DNA of 64,000 bases from CBFHND01 sp965657085 (GCA_965657085.1 CBFHND010000001.1:248001-312000); one strand, 5' to 3'; positions 52,820-60,992 are shown, counted from the stretch's first letter. Numbers and translations: made by a program. Notes: generated from the letters alone by a model not told the origin.

Positions 52820-53583
52820 CCGCCGATCCGCTCCAATGTTGCGGGCAGCATGCGCAGCACCAAAATATCGCCGCGCCGCTCCAGATCCCCTTCGAGGGTG
52901 ACATATTGCCCGATGTAATCATAGGCCGACGCGGGCAACAGCGTGCCATCCGGTCCGGTGATCAGCATGAAGTCGGCCCCTTCCACGGGTTGCGCGCTCA
53001 CGAAGACGGGTGGAATATCGCCCAGAAGGCACAGGTTGGCACAGGCCTTGTGGGCCAGCCCGCGTCCCGGACGCATGGCCCCATAAAGGCACTTCCCGTC
53101 GCAGATTTCGCCCGCAAGGACCCACCTGCCAAGCTGTTGTGTCTCCAGCTCGGGCACGTCCCCTTGGGCAGCGCGCAGGCCATTTTGCCCACCGCGCAGT
53201 TGCATCATGTCCATGGTGCCACGTTGCAGGATCACACCCGAAACGGTGGCAAGCCGGCCATCGAGATCGCGGGCGCGGTCGATCACACCGTTCTTGCCCG
53301 TCCCGGTCAGCATCAGCGTTTTGCCCGGCTGGATCAGGTCGTTGCCTTGCGTCACCCGCAGCAGGGGATAGGGCGTCAGTTCGACCACACCCGTCACGGT
53401 CTGACGGCCATAGTCAAAGCGGAAACCGGAGGGGGGCGGGGCATCCTGCGTGCCGCCGATCAACACAGCCGCCGCCACGAACACCGAGATGAACGCACCA
53501 CAGGCCAGCAACAGGAACCCGCGCAGACGCGGGGGGATGGGCAGGTAGCCCACGAAGAATGGCGAAGACGTATCCCGGCTCAT
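52816..53583 (-). CDS. Membrane-anchored protein of the Rieske operon
   Basis: A 255-residue protein with one transmembrane helix near residues 22-43 (GFLLLACGAFISVFVAAAVL) and a periplasm-facing beta-rich domain. Four cysteines lie close together (EICDGKCLYG and KACANLCLLG), which could form disulfides or bind a metal. The end (YVTLEGDLERRGDILVLRML) has an OB-like pattern. I do not recognise a family. It overlaps both neighbours by ATGA. Confidence 0.75.
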   Translation of the reverse strand: MSRDTSSPFFVGYLPIPPRLRGFLLLACGAFISVFVAAAVLIGGTQDAPPPSGFRFDYGRQTVTGVVELTPYPLLRVTQGNDLIQPGKTLMLTGTGKNGVIDRARDLDGRLATVSGVILQRGTMDMMQLRGGQNGLRAAQGDVPELETQQLGRWVLAGEICDGKCLYGAMRPGRGLAHKACANLCLLGDIPPVFVSAQPVEGADFMLITGPDGTLLPASAYDYIGQYVTLEGDLERRGDILVLRMLPATLERIGG

Positions 53584-54632
53584 TGCGCCACCTCGATGTC
53601 CAAGGGTGGGACATAGGTGCCCGGCGGGTTCGCATCCCGGTGCACCTGCACCACCGATCCCACCAGACGGATGTTGTAGGTTGGAACCTGCTCGGTAAAG
53701 GGCGCGGGCGATCTGCCGTTGGTGACGTCATATTGAAACCCGTGCCACGGGCAGGTCACCAGACAATCGACAATGCGCCCTTCGCCCAAGGGGCCGTTCT
53801 GATGGGCGCAGGCATTGGAAATCGCACTCAGCTTGCCGTTCTGGCGAAACACTGCCACACGGTCACCACCGGGCAGGGCCTTGATCTTGGCATAGCCTTC
53901 GACGGTGTCATCCACCGCGCAGATGTCGATCCATCCGTCCACATCGATGCCACGCGCATCGCCATGCCGTGCCTCATAGAGCGCGGCGTAGCTGTGCAGC
54001 CCTGCCACCAGCAACGCTCCACCTGCAAAAATCACGGTGGAGATCTGGCCTTGTTGGTCTTGCATGGTCCCAAGGCTGACATGGGCGACGACAGCCACAT
54101 AGGCCACATAGATCAGGCCATGCAGACGTTTCCAGACGGGTGGGGTCAGGAACTTGAGCCAGAAATCATGGCTCGTTGCGGTCAGAACAGCGAGGCAGAT
54201 CAAGGCAAGAATGCCAAAGACCTCGAAGGGAAAACCGGCGATTTGGGTATAGCTGGTGTTGGCCAGCAGCACCGCTTCGAACTTGTCCGTGGGCGAAAAG
54301 GAAAAATACCAGTTCAGCACATAGCTGGCATGGGTGATCGCCACGAAAAGCGTCATCACCCCAAAGTGCCTGCGGTTGTACAAAAGCGGCAGGAAGCGGG
54401 GATCGATGCGCGCCAGCGGGCCGATGCACAGGATCACCGTCAACATCAAAAAGGCGCAAACCCCGAAGGCACGGGCGTTGTGGATTTGCGGATTGATCGG
54501 GAATTCATGGCTCAGAAGTTGGGGGCTGATGAACAAAAACACCCACAAGAACGCCGCGACGCCCGCCAGCATGATCCCGTCATAAAGCCACTTGTTCAGG
54601 TTCCATTGGACGGGCGTGTACTTGACGCTCAC
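53580..54632 (-). CDS. Ferric-reductase-like membrane protein with C-terminal Rieske domain
   Basis: A 350-residue fusion. Residues 15-215 form a multi-helix ferric-reductase/YedZ-like haem-b domain; candidate haem ligands are His89 and His101 on one helix pair and His171 and His184 on another. Residues 232-340 are a Rieske [2Fe-2S] domain with Cys275-x-His277 and Cys294-x-x-His297 (NACAHQNGP, TCPWHGFQYD). It could pass electrons between a soluble donor and quinone or periplasm. It starts at GTG 54632 (GTGA overlap) and ends in ATGA overlap. Confidence 0.87.
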   Translation of the reverse strand: MSVKYTPVQWNLNKWLYDGIMLAGVAAFLWVFLFISPQLLSHEFPINPQIHNARAFGVCAFLMLTVILCIGPLARIDPRFLPLLYNRRHFGVMTLFVAITHASYVLNWYFSFSPTDKFEAVLLANTSYTQIAGFPFEVFGILALICLAVLTATSHDFWLKFLTPPVWKRLHGLIYVAYVAVVAHVSLGTMQDQQGQISTVIFAGGALLVAGLHSYAALYEARHGDARGIDVDGWIDICAVDDTVEGYAKIKALPGGDRVAVFRQNGKLSAISNACAHQNGPLGEGRIVDCLVTCPWHGFQYDVTNGRSPAPFTEQVPTYNIRLVGSVVQVHRDANPPGTYVPPLDIEVAQ

Positions 54633-55006
54633 GGTTCAATCTCCATCGAAGACGCAATGCGGCGCGGGTCGATGTCAACGGGCCAGACTTGCCGCACCAT
54701 CAGACCCGTCATCAGGATCGCAACAATCGCCACGGGCATGGCACCTGCCACCCATTTGTGCCTGTGCCGCGCAGGGCGATACCGGTTTTCCCAAACGTCT
54801 TTGCCCGTTTCGAGCACGTACCAGCGCCAAAGAACCAGCGGCCAGATCAGCAGGATGGCGGGCACCAGCAGCGGGCGAAAGACATAGGCCCCGCGGGCGT
54901 CTTCGTCCAAACGGTCAATGCCGAAAACCACGAAGGGCGCTGCAACGAGACCACCGACGACAAGCCACAGCTTGGCCGCCAGAACGACCATCGCGGCACC
55001 GGTCAT
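54629..55006 (-). CDS. Three-helix membrane protein of the Rieske operon
   Basis: A 125-residue protein with helices near residues 4-28, 43-62 and 86-104, and a basic, Trp-rich loop (WRWYVLETGKDVWENRYRPA). No cofactor motif apart from scattered His. It overlaps the neighbouring genes by ATGA and GTGA. Probably a small subunit of the same membrane complex; family not recognised. Confidence 0.75.
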   Translation of the reverse strand: MTGAAMVVLAAKLWLVVGGLVAAPFVVFGIDRLDEDARGAYVFRPLLVPAILLIWPLVLWRWYVLETGKDVWENRYRPARHRHKWVAGAMPVAIVAILMTGLMVRQVWPVDIDPRRIASSMEIEP

Positions 55007-56613
55007 GCCATACCCCCGAACGAAACGCCGGAAATGTCCGCCATGTCCTTTTTCCAGGTGGTCAGGTCGTTGTGATCGAATTTCGACAGATGGTCGTGGC
55101 CGCAGGCCCGCGCCATCACCTGCATCAGGCTGACAGAGGCCTCAAAGAAGTTCGCAAGTTGTCTGGCCGATTTCCCGGCCACGAGGCGGCTGACCAGTTC
55201 GGGGCGTTGGGTGGCGATACCCACAGGGCAATTGTTGGTGTGACAGGCGCGCATGGCCAGACAGCCGATGGCCTGCATCGCGGCGTTGGACACGGCAATC
55301 GCATCCGCGCCCAGTGCCAGCGCCTTGATGAAATCGGCGGGCTTGCGCAGGCCCCCGGTGATGACAAGACTGACATCCCCACGCTCCAGCCTGTCGAGGT
55401 GGCTGCGCGCCCGGGCCAGCGCAGGGATGGTTGGCACAGATATGTTGTCGCGGAAGATAACGGGCGCCGCGCCCGTGCCGCCACCGCGCCCGTCCAGGAT
55501 GATGTAATCAACACCGATGGCCAGCGCCGCATCGATATCCTTTTCTATGTGCTGGGCCGACAGTTTGTAGCCGATGGGGATGCCGCCGGTGCGGTCACGC
55601 ACCTCGTCTGCAAAGGCCTTGATCTGCGCCGGTGCGGTCCATTCGGGAAAACGCGATGGCGATATCGCATCGCTGCCCGGTTCCAACCCGCGCACCTGGG
55701 CGATCTTGCCGTTGACTTTCTCGCCCGGCAGATGGCCGCCGGTGCCGGTCTTGGCCCCCTGCCCGCCCTTGAAGTGAAAGGCCTGCACCTTGTCGAGCTT
55801 GTCCCAGTTGAACCCGAACCGCCCCGAGGCCAGTTCGTAGAAGTACCGGGTGTTTTCGGCCTGTTCCTCGGGCAACATCCCGCCTTCACCGGAACAGATG
55901 CCGGTGCCGACCATCTCGGCCCCACGTGCCAGCGCGACCTTGGCAGTCTCAGACAGCGCGCCGAAACTCATGTCAGACACGAAAAGCGGGATCTTGAGGC
56001 GCAGGGGTTTCTGTGCGCTCGGGCCAATCACCACATCCGTGCCGACCGGGGCATCGTCCAAAAGAGGTGGCGTGGCCAGCTGTGCCGTGAGCAGTTGGAT
56101 ATCATCCCAATCGGGCAAATCGGTCCGGGGCACCCCCATGGAATCGACAATGCCGTGATGGCCCGTCTCGGACAGACCGCTTTTGGCATAGGTCTGGATC
56201 ATCGCGGTATAGGGTTCTTCGGCAATCCCGTGGCTTGGGTCCGCGTAAAGGCCTAGATACTCATCGCGCTTGAAAGGTTGCGGGTTGGCATAGCCCCAGG
56301 CGTTGATCTCGTCCGCGTCCACCATCACGTCATCGCCATCGATCCACGATGAGAACTTGGGCAGCTTTTCATCATTGGCATAGGCCGACACCCCACTGTC
56401 GAGCCTGTAGTCCCAATTGTGCACGCCGCAAATCAGATCATCGCCGCGCACATGACCATCCGACATCAGCGCACCACGGTGCAGGCAGCGCCCGTAGAAC
56501 ACCGACACGTTGTCGTCAAAGCGCACAACGACAAGGTCAACGTCCCCCACGATCGCATATTCCGGCGTTCGATCGGCCAGCGCGCTGAGTTTGTAGATTG
56601 CTGTCTTGTTCAT
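55003..56613 (-). CDS. Rieske-domain / glutamate-synthase-like FMN protein fusion
   Basis: A 536-residue fusion. Residues 1-105 form a Rieske-like domain with Cys43-x-His45 and Cys62-x-x-His65 (GRCLHRGALM, CGVHNWDY). The rest is the FMN barrel of glutamate synthase: KGGQGAKTGTGGHLPGEKV, ILDGRGGGTGAAP, VITGGLRKPADF and the Fe-S segment CHTNNCPVGIATQ. There is no glutaminase domain, as in archaeal-type or N-methylglutamate-synthase-like proteins, so the donor and acceptor are open. First gene of the operon, ATG 56613, downstream of the -10-like TAGAAT at 56667-56672. Confidence 0.88.
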   Translation of the reverse strand: MNKTAIYKLSALADRTPEYAIVGDVDLVVVRFDDNVSVFYGRCLHRGALMSDGHVRGDDLICGVHNWDYRLDSGVSAYANDEKLPKFSSWIDGDDVMVDADEINAWGYANPQPFKRDEYLGLYADPSHGIAEEPYTAMIQTYAKSGLSETGHHGIVDSMGVPRTDLPDWDDIQLLTAQLATPPLLDDAPVGTDVVIGPSAQKPLRLKIPLFVSDMSFGALSETAKVALARGAEMVGTGICSGEGGMLPEEQAENTRYFYELASGRFGFNWDKLDKVQAFHFKGGQGAKTGTGGHLPGEKVNGKIAQVRGLEPGSDAISPSRFPEWTAPAQIKAFADEVRDRTGGIPIGYKLSAQHIEKDIDAALAIGVDYIILDGRGGGTGAAPVIFRDNISVPTIPALARARSHLDRLERGDVSLVITGGLRKPADFIKALALGADAIAVSNAAMQAIGCLAMRACHTNNCPVGIATQRPELVSRLVAGKSARQLANFFEASVSLMQVMARACGHDHLSKFDHNDLTTWKKDMADISGVSFGGMA

Positions 56614-56666
56614 GCCTGCACCCGATAATTATTGACGGCCGCATGCCCTTGCGATGCAACAACTGT

Positions 56667-56672
56667 ATTCTA
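56667..56672 (-). promoter_or_regulatory. Probable -10 element of the Rieske operon
   Basis: TAGAAT on the minus strand, in the context GGAATAGAATACAG, about 54 bp before the first start codon of the operon. A clear -35 is not visible, which fits an activator-dependent promoter with the repeat at 56697-56721. Confidence 0.35.
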
Positions 56673-56696
56673 TTCCGGTTCGGTTGCCCGGCTTGC

Positions 56697-56721
56697 ATTG
56701 AGTTTGCTCCACGAACTCAAT
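56697..56721. promoter_or_regulatory. LysR-type inverted repeat upstream of the Rieske operon
   Basis: ATTGAGTT-N9-AACTCAAT, a perfect 8-bp-arm inverted repeat that contains the T-N11-A core of LysR-regulator sites (T56703, A56715). It lies about 50 bp upstream of the probable transcription start of the Rieske operon, the normal place for an activator. Confidence 0.55.
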
Positions 56722-56729
56722 CAGGCACC

Positions 56730-57580
56730 CACGAATGCTTTGCCGCACTGGTTGCGATTATCCGCATCGACAGCATGCAAACAAGGTCGCACAGCGCATG
56801 AATTCCATACGCCACGCGTATGGACGGCCTCTGCTACGGCACGCCCTTCCGGACCTCTTTTGCGGTGAACGATACATTGATGATGGATGCCTGATTGCGT
56901 GTTGCAGTCAACGTGGCAAAGCTTTGAATGTCGGGCACGAGATGACCGAAGACGGCAAAGCTCTGCTTGAAAAGGCCGAGGCCCTGGAAAGCCTTATCCC
57001 CCTGCTGACTGAAGTTGAACAGACCATCCCGACCGTAAAGGTTTCAGCCGGCACATGGGTGACCCAATACCTGTGTGGACACGTATCGGGAATCGTAGGC
57101 ACCGACCGGATCAGGCTCCGCTTCATTGCAGCGGATGAAGTATTGGACATCGGCCGCCGGGAGGCCCTGATCGGCATTCGAAACCAACGCCCCGACTGTG
57201 TCGGGCTGGCAGGGCGAAAGGTCGGCCGCGTTCAATTTGCGATCTGTTGCGGCACCGATGCGAAGGCCCCTTGGGCGCGTGTCCTTGGCCATACGCCCTC
57301 CGCCCAATGGGTTCAGGCGAACATAGGATCCGAGGACAGCATAGAGGTCACCAGTCCGCGCAACGCCCTTGATCTGGCCCTTGCCGGGCAGGCCCGCGTG
57401 GTGCTGCCGACGTTCATCGGCGACAGGATTGATACGCTGACCCAGGTATCGCCACTGATCGCCGATCTTGCACACGACCAGTGGCTCGTGACCCACCATA
57501 AAGACAGGTATCTGCCAGAGGTTCGAAAGGTCATCGACCGGATTTACTCGATTTTGCGCGCCGCATGTTCGCGGGATTGA
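56730..57580 (+). pseudogene. Decayed LysR-family regulator
   Basis: The frame from about 56890 to 57580 encodes a LysR effector-binding domain: MTEDGKALLEKAEALESL (end of the linker helix), TVKVSAGTWVTQYL, DIGRREALIGIRNQRPD, and WLVTHHKDRYLPEVRKVID at the end. The N-terminal helix-turn-helix that should precede it is not in this frame; fragments that look like it appear in other frames (ECFAALVAIIRIDSM near 56740, TAHEFHTP near 56795). This suggests several frameshifts. It is convergent to nothing and divergent from the Rieske operon, the classic site for its regulator. Confidence 0.6.
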
Positions 57581-57707
57581 CGCACCGACCCTCTCTGCGA
57601 ACGGTTTGGAATGGCACCTGCTCAACGGCAACTGGCCAAGAAAATCGACAGGATTGGTACTATGCGTGCCGGGAAACCGTCACTAGGCTCTCAAGTGGGG
57701 AGAGACG

Positions 57708-59597
57708 ATGGAAGTGACGGTTCTGACTTTGGAAATGATGGTGGTCCTCGGGCTGCTGGCGTTCACGGTATTTCTGTTTGTGTCCGAGATCATCCGCATC
57801 GACTTGGCTGCGATCCTCGTGATGGTGATCTTGGGCGGGCTCAGCACTTTGCCCGGCCTCGAAAACCTCTCCAACCGGGCGGACCTTTTCGCGGGGTTCT
57901 CATCAAACGCGGTGATCTCGATTATTGCCGTGATGATCATCGGGGCCGGGCTGGACAAGACCGGCCTCATGTCCAAAGTTGCATCGCTCATTCTGAAACG
58001 CGGCGGCACGACCGAGGCACGGATTGTCCCGATTGTCTCGGGAACTGTCGGCGTTATCAGCTCTTTCATGCAGAACGTGGGTGCGGCGGCGTTGTTCCTG
58101 CCTGTGATCAGCCGGATATCGGCCCGAACCGAAATACCGATGAGCCGTTTGGCGATGCCAATGGGGTTCTGTGCGATCCTTGGCGGTACGATCACGATGG
58201 TCGGGTCTTCTCCGCTGATCTTGCTGAACGACCTGCTGATCTCGGCCAACCGGACCTTGCCGGCCGATCAGCAGATGGAACCCTTTGGCCTTTTCTCGGT
58301 TACGCCCATCGGGGTGATGCTGGTCCTGACCGGGGTGCTGTACTTTGTGCTTCTGGGCCGCTGGATACTGCCCGGACAGCGGGGGCGCGGCGAAGACGCT
58401 GGTGCGGCGCGTTCCATGCAGACCTTCGTGGAGAACACCTATGGTCTGCGCGCCGATATGTTCGAAGTGCGCGTGCCGGAAGGGTCAATCCTGATTGGCC
58501 AGACGTTGGCGGATGTCATGGTTGCGCACCACATCTATATTCTGGGAACGTCGTACAGGGGCCACAAGGTCATCGCGCCAATGGCCGATACCGTGATCGA
58601 AGCGCCTGCACGCCTGGCGATCCTTGGCCTGCGCCGTGTGCTTCAGGACGAGTTTGCGGAGCCCTATGGCTTGGAGATCTTGCCCGCTTTGGACGTGTTC
58701 GCCGACGATTTCGCGGCCACTGAATCCGGTGTGGCCGAGGTCGTTATCCCACCGGGTTCAGCCGTCATCGGTCAATGCCCCATCGACCTGCGTCTGCGAC
58801 AGACCCACGGTTTGTCCATCCTGGCGATCCACCGGGGCGAAGAAACACTCAGCCATGTTGAAACCGAAGACCATGTCGCGACCCATATCGGCAAGGTGCA
58901 ATTGCAGGCTGGCGATACATTGGTCGTCCACGTGCAATGGGAACGGCTGACGCGAATGAAATCTGATCAGGACTTCGTCGTGGTCACCTCGGACTTCCCC
59001 CAGGAGGAACTGCGCCCGCACAAGGTCAACTGGGCGCTGGGGTTCTTCTTGATGACGCTTGGGCTGATCCTGTTTACCGACCTGCTCTTGTCGCTGGCGT
59101 TGCTCGCGGGTGCTGTGGGCATGATCCTGTCACGGGTGCTGTCGATCGACGAAGCCTATGATGCCGTCAGCTGGAGCACGGTCTTTTTGCTGGCGTCCCT
59201 GATCCCGCTGGGCATGGCCGTTCAAAACACCGGCACGGCGGCATGGATCGCAGAGCAAATCCTGACCCTGCTGGACGGCTGGCCACTCTGGTCGCTGCAA
59301 GCCGGTTTGGCGATATTGGCAACGATCTTCACGCTTGTGATGTCGAATGTTGGCGCGACCGTCCTGCTTGTGCCGCTGGCGATCTCCATTGCGATCTCGG
59401 CAGGCGGCAACCCGGCGGTCTTTGCACTCACTGTTGCAATCTCGACCTCGAACTCCTTCCTGATCCCAACCCATCAGGTTAACGCGCTGATTATGGGCCC
59501 TGCGGGCTACCGGGTGGTGGACTTCATCCGGTCCGGCGGTGTTATGACGATCTTGTTCCTGATCGTATCCATGATCGGGCTCACACTCTTCATCTAG
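57708..59597 (+). CDS. SLC13-type (DASS) transporter with TrkA-C domains
   Basis: A 629-residue inner-membrane transporter of the citrate/sulfate-type SLC13 group. Helices occupy about residues 8-220 and 445-629; between them are two RCK-C/TrkA-C-like regulatory domains (FEVRVPEGSILIGQTLADVM and EVVIPPGSAVIGQCPIDL). The hairpin segments QNVGAAALFLPVI and MSNVGATVLLVPLAI are the two inverted-repeat anion-binding loops of this family. Substrate unknown (sulfate, sulfonate or dicarboxylate). ATG 57708 has GGAGAG upstream. Confidence 0.9.
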   Translation: MEVTVLTLEMMVVLGLLAFTVFLFVSEIIRIDLAAILVMVILGGLSTLPGLENLSNRADLFAGFSSNAVISIIAVMIIGAGLDKTGLMSKVASLILKRGGTTEARIVPIVSGTVGVISSFMQNVGAAALFLPVISRISARTEIPMSRLAMPMGFCAILGGTITMVGSSPLILLNDLLISANRTLPADQQMEPFGLFSVTPIGVMLVLTGVLYFVLLGRWILPGQRGRGEDAGAARSMQTFVENTYGLRADMFEVRVPEGSILIGQTLADVMVAHHIYILGTSYRGHKVIAPMADTVIEAPARLAILGLRRVLQDEFAEPYGLEILPALDVFADDFAATESGVAEVVIPPGSAVIGQCPIDLRLRQTHGLSILAIHRGEETLSHVETEDHVATHIGKVQLQAGDTLVVHVQWERLTRMKSDQDFVVVTSDFPQEELRPHKVNWALGFFLMTLGLILFTDLLLSLALLAGAVGMILSRVLSIDEAYDAVSWSTVFLLASLIPLGMAVQNTGTAAWIAEQILTLLDGWPLWSLQAGLAILATIFTLVMSNVGATVLLVPLAISIAISAGGNPAVFALTVAISTSNSFLIPTHQVNALIMGPAGYRVVDFIRSGGVMTILFLIVSMIGLTLFI

Positions 59598-59613
59598 CGC
59601 AGGTTGCCTGCGC
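59597..59613 (+). terminator. Hairpin at the transporter stop codon
   Basis: GCGCAGG-TTG-CCTGCGC, a perfect 7-bp stem starting at the last base of the stop codon. No T-run follows, so it may pause or protect the message rather than end it alone. Confidence 0.5.
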
Positions 59614-59706
59614 CACGGTCTGGAACAGACCATCGCCTCCGGTCTTCAAGAGGAAAGGGCCGCGATCAAACAGACCGCCCTAAATCTTCTGATTGTTATG
59701 GAAACG

Positions 59707-59783
59707 TGGCGATCCCTGAAGGACTCGAACCCTCAACCTGCTGATTAGAAGTCAGCTGCTCTATCCAGTTGAGCTAAGGGACC
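59707..59783 (-). tRNA. tRNA-Arg (TCT anticodon)
   Basis: Read on the minus strand: acceptor GGTCCCT pairs with AGGGATC, anticodon stem/loop CTGACTTCTAATCAG with TCT anticodon, T-arm GAGGGTTCGAGTCCTTC, and encoded CCA. 77 bases including CCA. Confidence 0.95.
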
Positions 59784-59825
59784 GCTGGTCTTGTCATGCC
59801 GCAGGGAGGCTGCCCTTGCAAGGGG

Positions 59826-60290
59826 TCAGAGCGCGCGGGTCATGAAAACGCTCAAGGGGTCTTCGGTGTAGTCCGCGAAGGGTGCGCAGGGGGCGAAACC
59901 GTTGGCGGCATAGAGCCCGCGCGCGGGCGCAAAGAGCGCGGCAGTGCCGGTCTCGAGGCTCAGGCGGGTCAGGCCGTCGGCACGGGCCCGATCCATCAGC
60001 GCCACAAGAAGGGCACGGGCCACGCCCCGGCCACGTGCCTCTTGTGCGGTGTGCATCGATTTCAACTCGCCGTGTGTGCCGTCCAGCGCCTTGAGGGCGC
60101 CCACGCCCAGAAGCTGGTCGCCATCATGGGCCGTCAGCAGGGTGACCCCCGCCTCCAGCAATTCCGCCGGGTCCATCACGTGGCAGCTTTCTTCGGGGGA
60201 GCTGGCGCGCATCAACGCGTGATGGCGCAACAGCAAGGCGTTCACGTCCGGCAAATCCGGCGTGCCGGGCGCGATGGTCAGTGTGTCCAT
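59826..60290 (-). CDS. GNAT-family acetyltransferase
   Basis: A 154-residue acetyltransferase with the acetyl-CoA loop SMHTAQEARGRGVARALLVA near residue 78 and YAANGFAPCAPF near 128, resembling PhnO/YjgM-like N-acetyltransferases. ATG 60290 lies 13 bp inside the end of the complex I subunit gene, so the two are cotranscribed. Confidence 0.87.
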   Translation of the reverse strand: MDTLTIAPGTPDLPDVNALLLRHHALMRASSPEESCHVMDPAELLEAGVTLLTAHDGDQLLGVGALKALDGTHGELKSMHTAQEARGRGVARALLVALMDRARADGLTRLSLETGTAALFAPARGLYAANGFAPCAPFADYTEDPLSVFMTRAL

Positions 60291-60589
60291 GCCCCACGTC
60301 GGTTGGTTGCAAAGTTCTCACCATAGCCGCCGGGGCGGATGTTGGGCTTGCGCTTGTTGGGCATCTGCACGGTCGCGTCGATCCCGTGTTCCTCGGCATA
60401 GGCCTTGGCCGCGTCAAGCGTGTCGAATTGCAGACGCACCTGGGTCTGGGTGTCATCGGACGATGTCCAGCCCATCAAAGGATCGACCGAACGCGCCGAG
60501 GTCTGGGCAAATTCAAGCACCCAGCCATGGGTTTTCGCCGTGCCCGAAGACATCGCCGTCTTGGCGGGCTGATAGATTCGTGCGCGCAT
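60278..60589 (-). CDS. NADH dehydrogenase accessory subunit (NDUFS4/ETC complex I type)
   Basis: A 103-residue homologue of the mitochondrial 18-kDa complex I subunit NDUFS4, found among bacteria mainly in Alphaproteobacteria. Recognised from MRARIYQPAKTAMSSGTAKT, WVLEFAQTSARSVDPLMGWT and the C-terminal NIRPGGYGENFATNRRGAWT. It sits at the N-module of complex I. ATG 60589 has AAGGAG upstream. A perfect FNR-type box lies 77-90 bp upstream, shared with the divergent peptide gene. Confidence 0.92.
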   Translation of the reverse strand: MRARIYQPAKTAMSSGTAKTHGWVLEFAQTSARSVDPLMGWTSSDDTQTQVRLQFDTLDAAKAYAEEHGIDATVQMPNKRKPNIRPGGYGENFATNRRGAWTH

Positions 60590-60665
60590 GTGCAGGCTCC
60601 TTGGTGGCTGTGGATGATATATCGGGTTGGAGTGGCGCGGGGCAAGATGCGTTTTTCGAAGCTGC

Positions 60666-60679
60666 TTGATCTCGATCAA
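60666..60679. promoter_or_regulatory. FNR/FnrL box
   Basis: TTGAT-CTCG-ATCAA, a perfect match to the FNR consensus, between the divergent complex I subunit gene (start 60589) and the peptide gene (start 60741). Centred at about 60672, it would sit near -41 for a start site close to 60713, the classic activating position, with TAACAA at 60700-60705 as -10. Confidence 0.8.
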
Positions 60680-60695
60680 GGTGCGTGGCGGCAGA

Positions 60696-60716
60696 GTGCT
60701 AACAAATGGTTAACAC
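60696..60716. promoter_or_regulatory. Imperfect palindrome with a CtrA-like half site
   Basis: GTGCTAAC-AAATG-GTTAACAC, arms matching 7 of 8. It contains ATGGTTAA, the reverse complement of the CtrA half site TTAACCAT. It overlaps the expected core promoter of the peptide gene, so a protein bound here would compete with RNA polymerase. Confidence 0.35.
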
Positions 60717-60740
60717 GACATATCATTGAAGGAACAGATT

Positions 60741-60929
60741 ATGAAAAGCCTTGTTTCGATTGCTTTTGTTATCTCCATGTCGGCCTTTGGGCCTGTGGCC
60801 GCACAAACCAACAGCAGTGTTGGGATAAGCGCCCCCGATCAGACCGTCGCGCACGGGGGCGGATGCCGCAAATCGTCACCTCCCGGTCAGTGTTGTCATG
60901 GCGGGTCGAAACCGGTGCACTGCCACTGA
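60741..60929 (+). CDS. Secreted 62-residue Cys/His-rich peptide
   Basis: A very small exported protein. Signal peptide MKSLVSIAFVISMSAFGPVA ends at AA-Q near residue 21. The ~41-residue mature part ends in a motif with Cys42, Cys51, Cys52 and Cys61 and His38, His53, His60 and His62 (GQCCHGGSKPVHCH), suited to binding a metal such as copper, zinc or a haem/Fe-S precursor. AAGGA lies eight bases before ATG 60741. The FNR box upstream suggests expression when oxygen is low. A terminator follows. I do not recognise a named family. Confidence 0.75.
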   Translation: MKSLVSIAFVISMSAFGPVAAQTNSSVGISAPDQTVAHGGGCRKSSPPGQCCHGGSKPVHCH

Positions 60930-60963
60930 TCCGTCGCTTCCCGGGCAGGACATCGTAGACCAT

Positions 60964-60988
60964 GGGACGGGCGCACTGCCCCCGTCCC
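60964..60988 (+). terminator. First hairpin after the peptide gene
   Basis: GGGACGGG and CCCGTCCC form a perfect 8-bp stem with a 9-base loop, 35 bases after the stop codon and 5 bases before a second hairpin. Confidence 0.5.
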
Positions 60989-60992
60989 TCGG

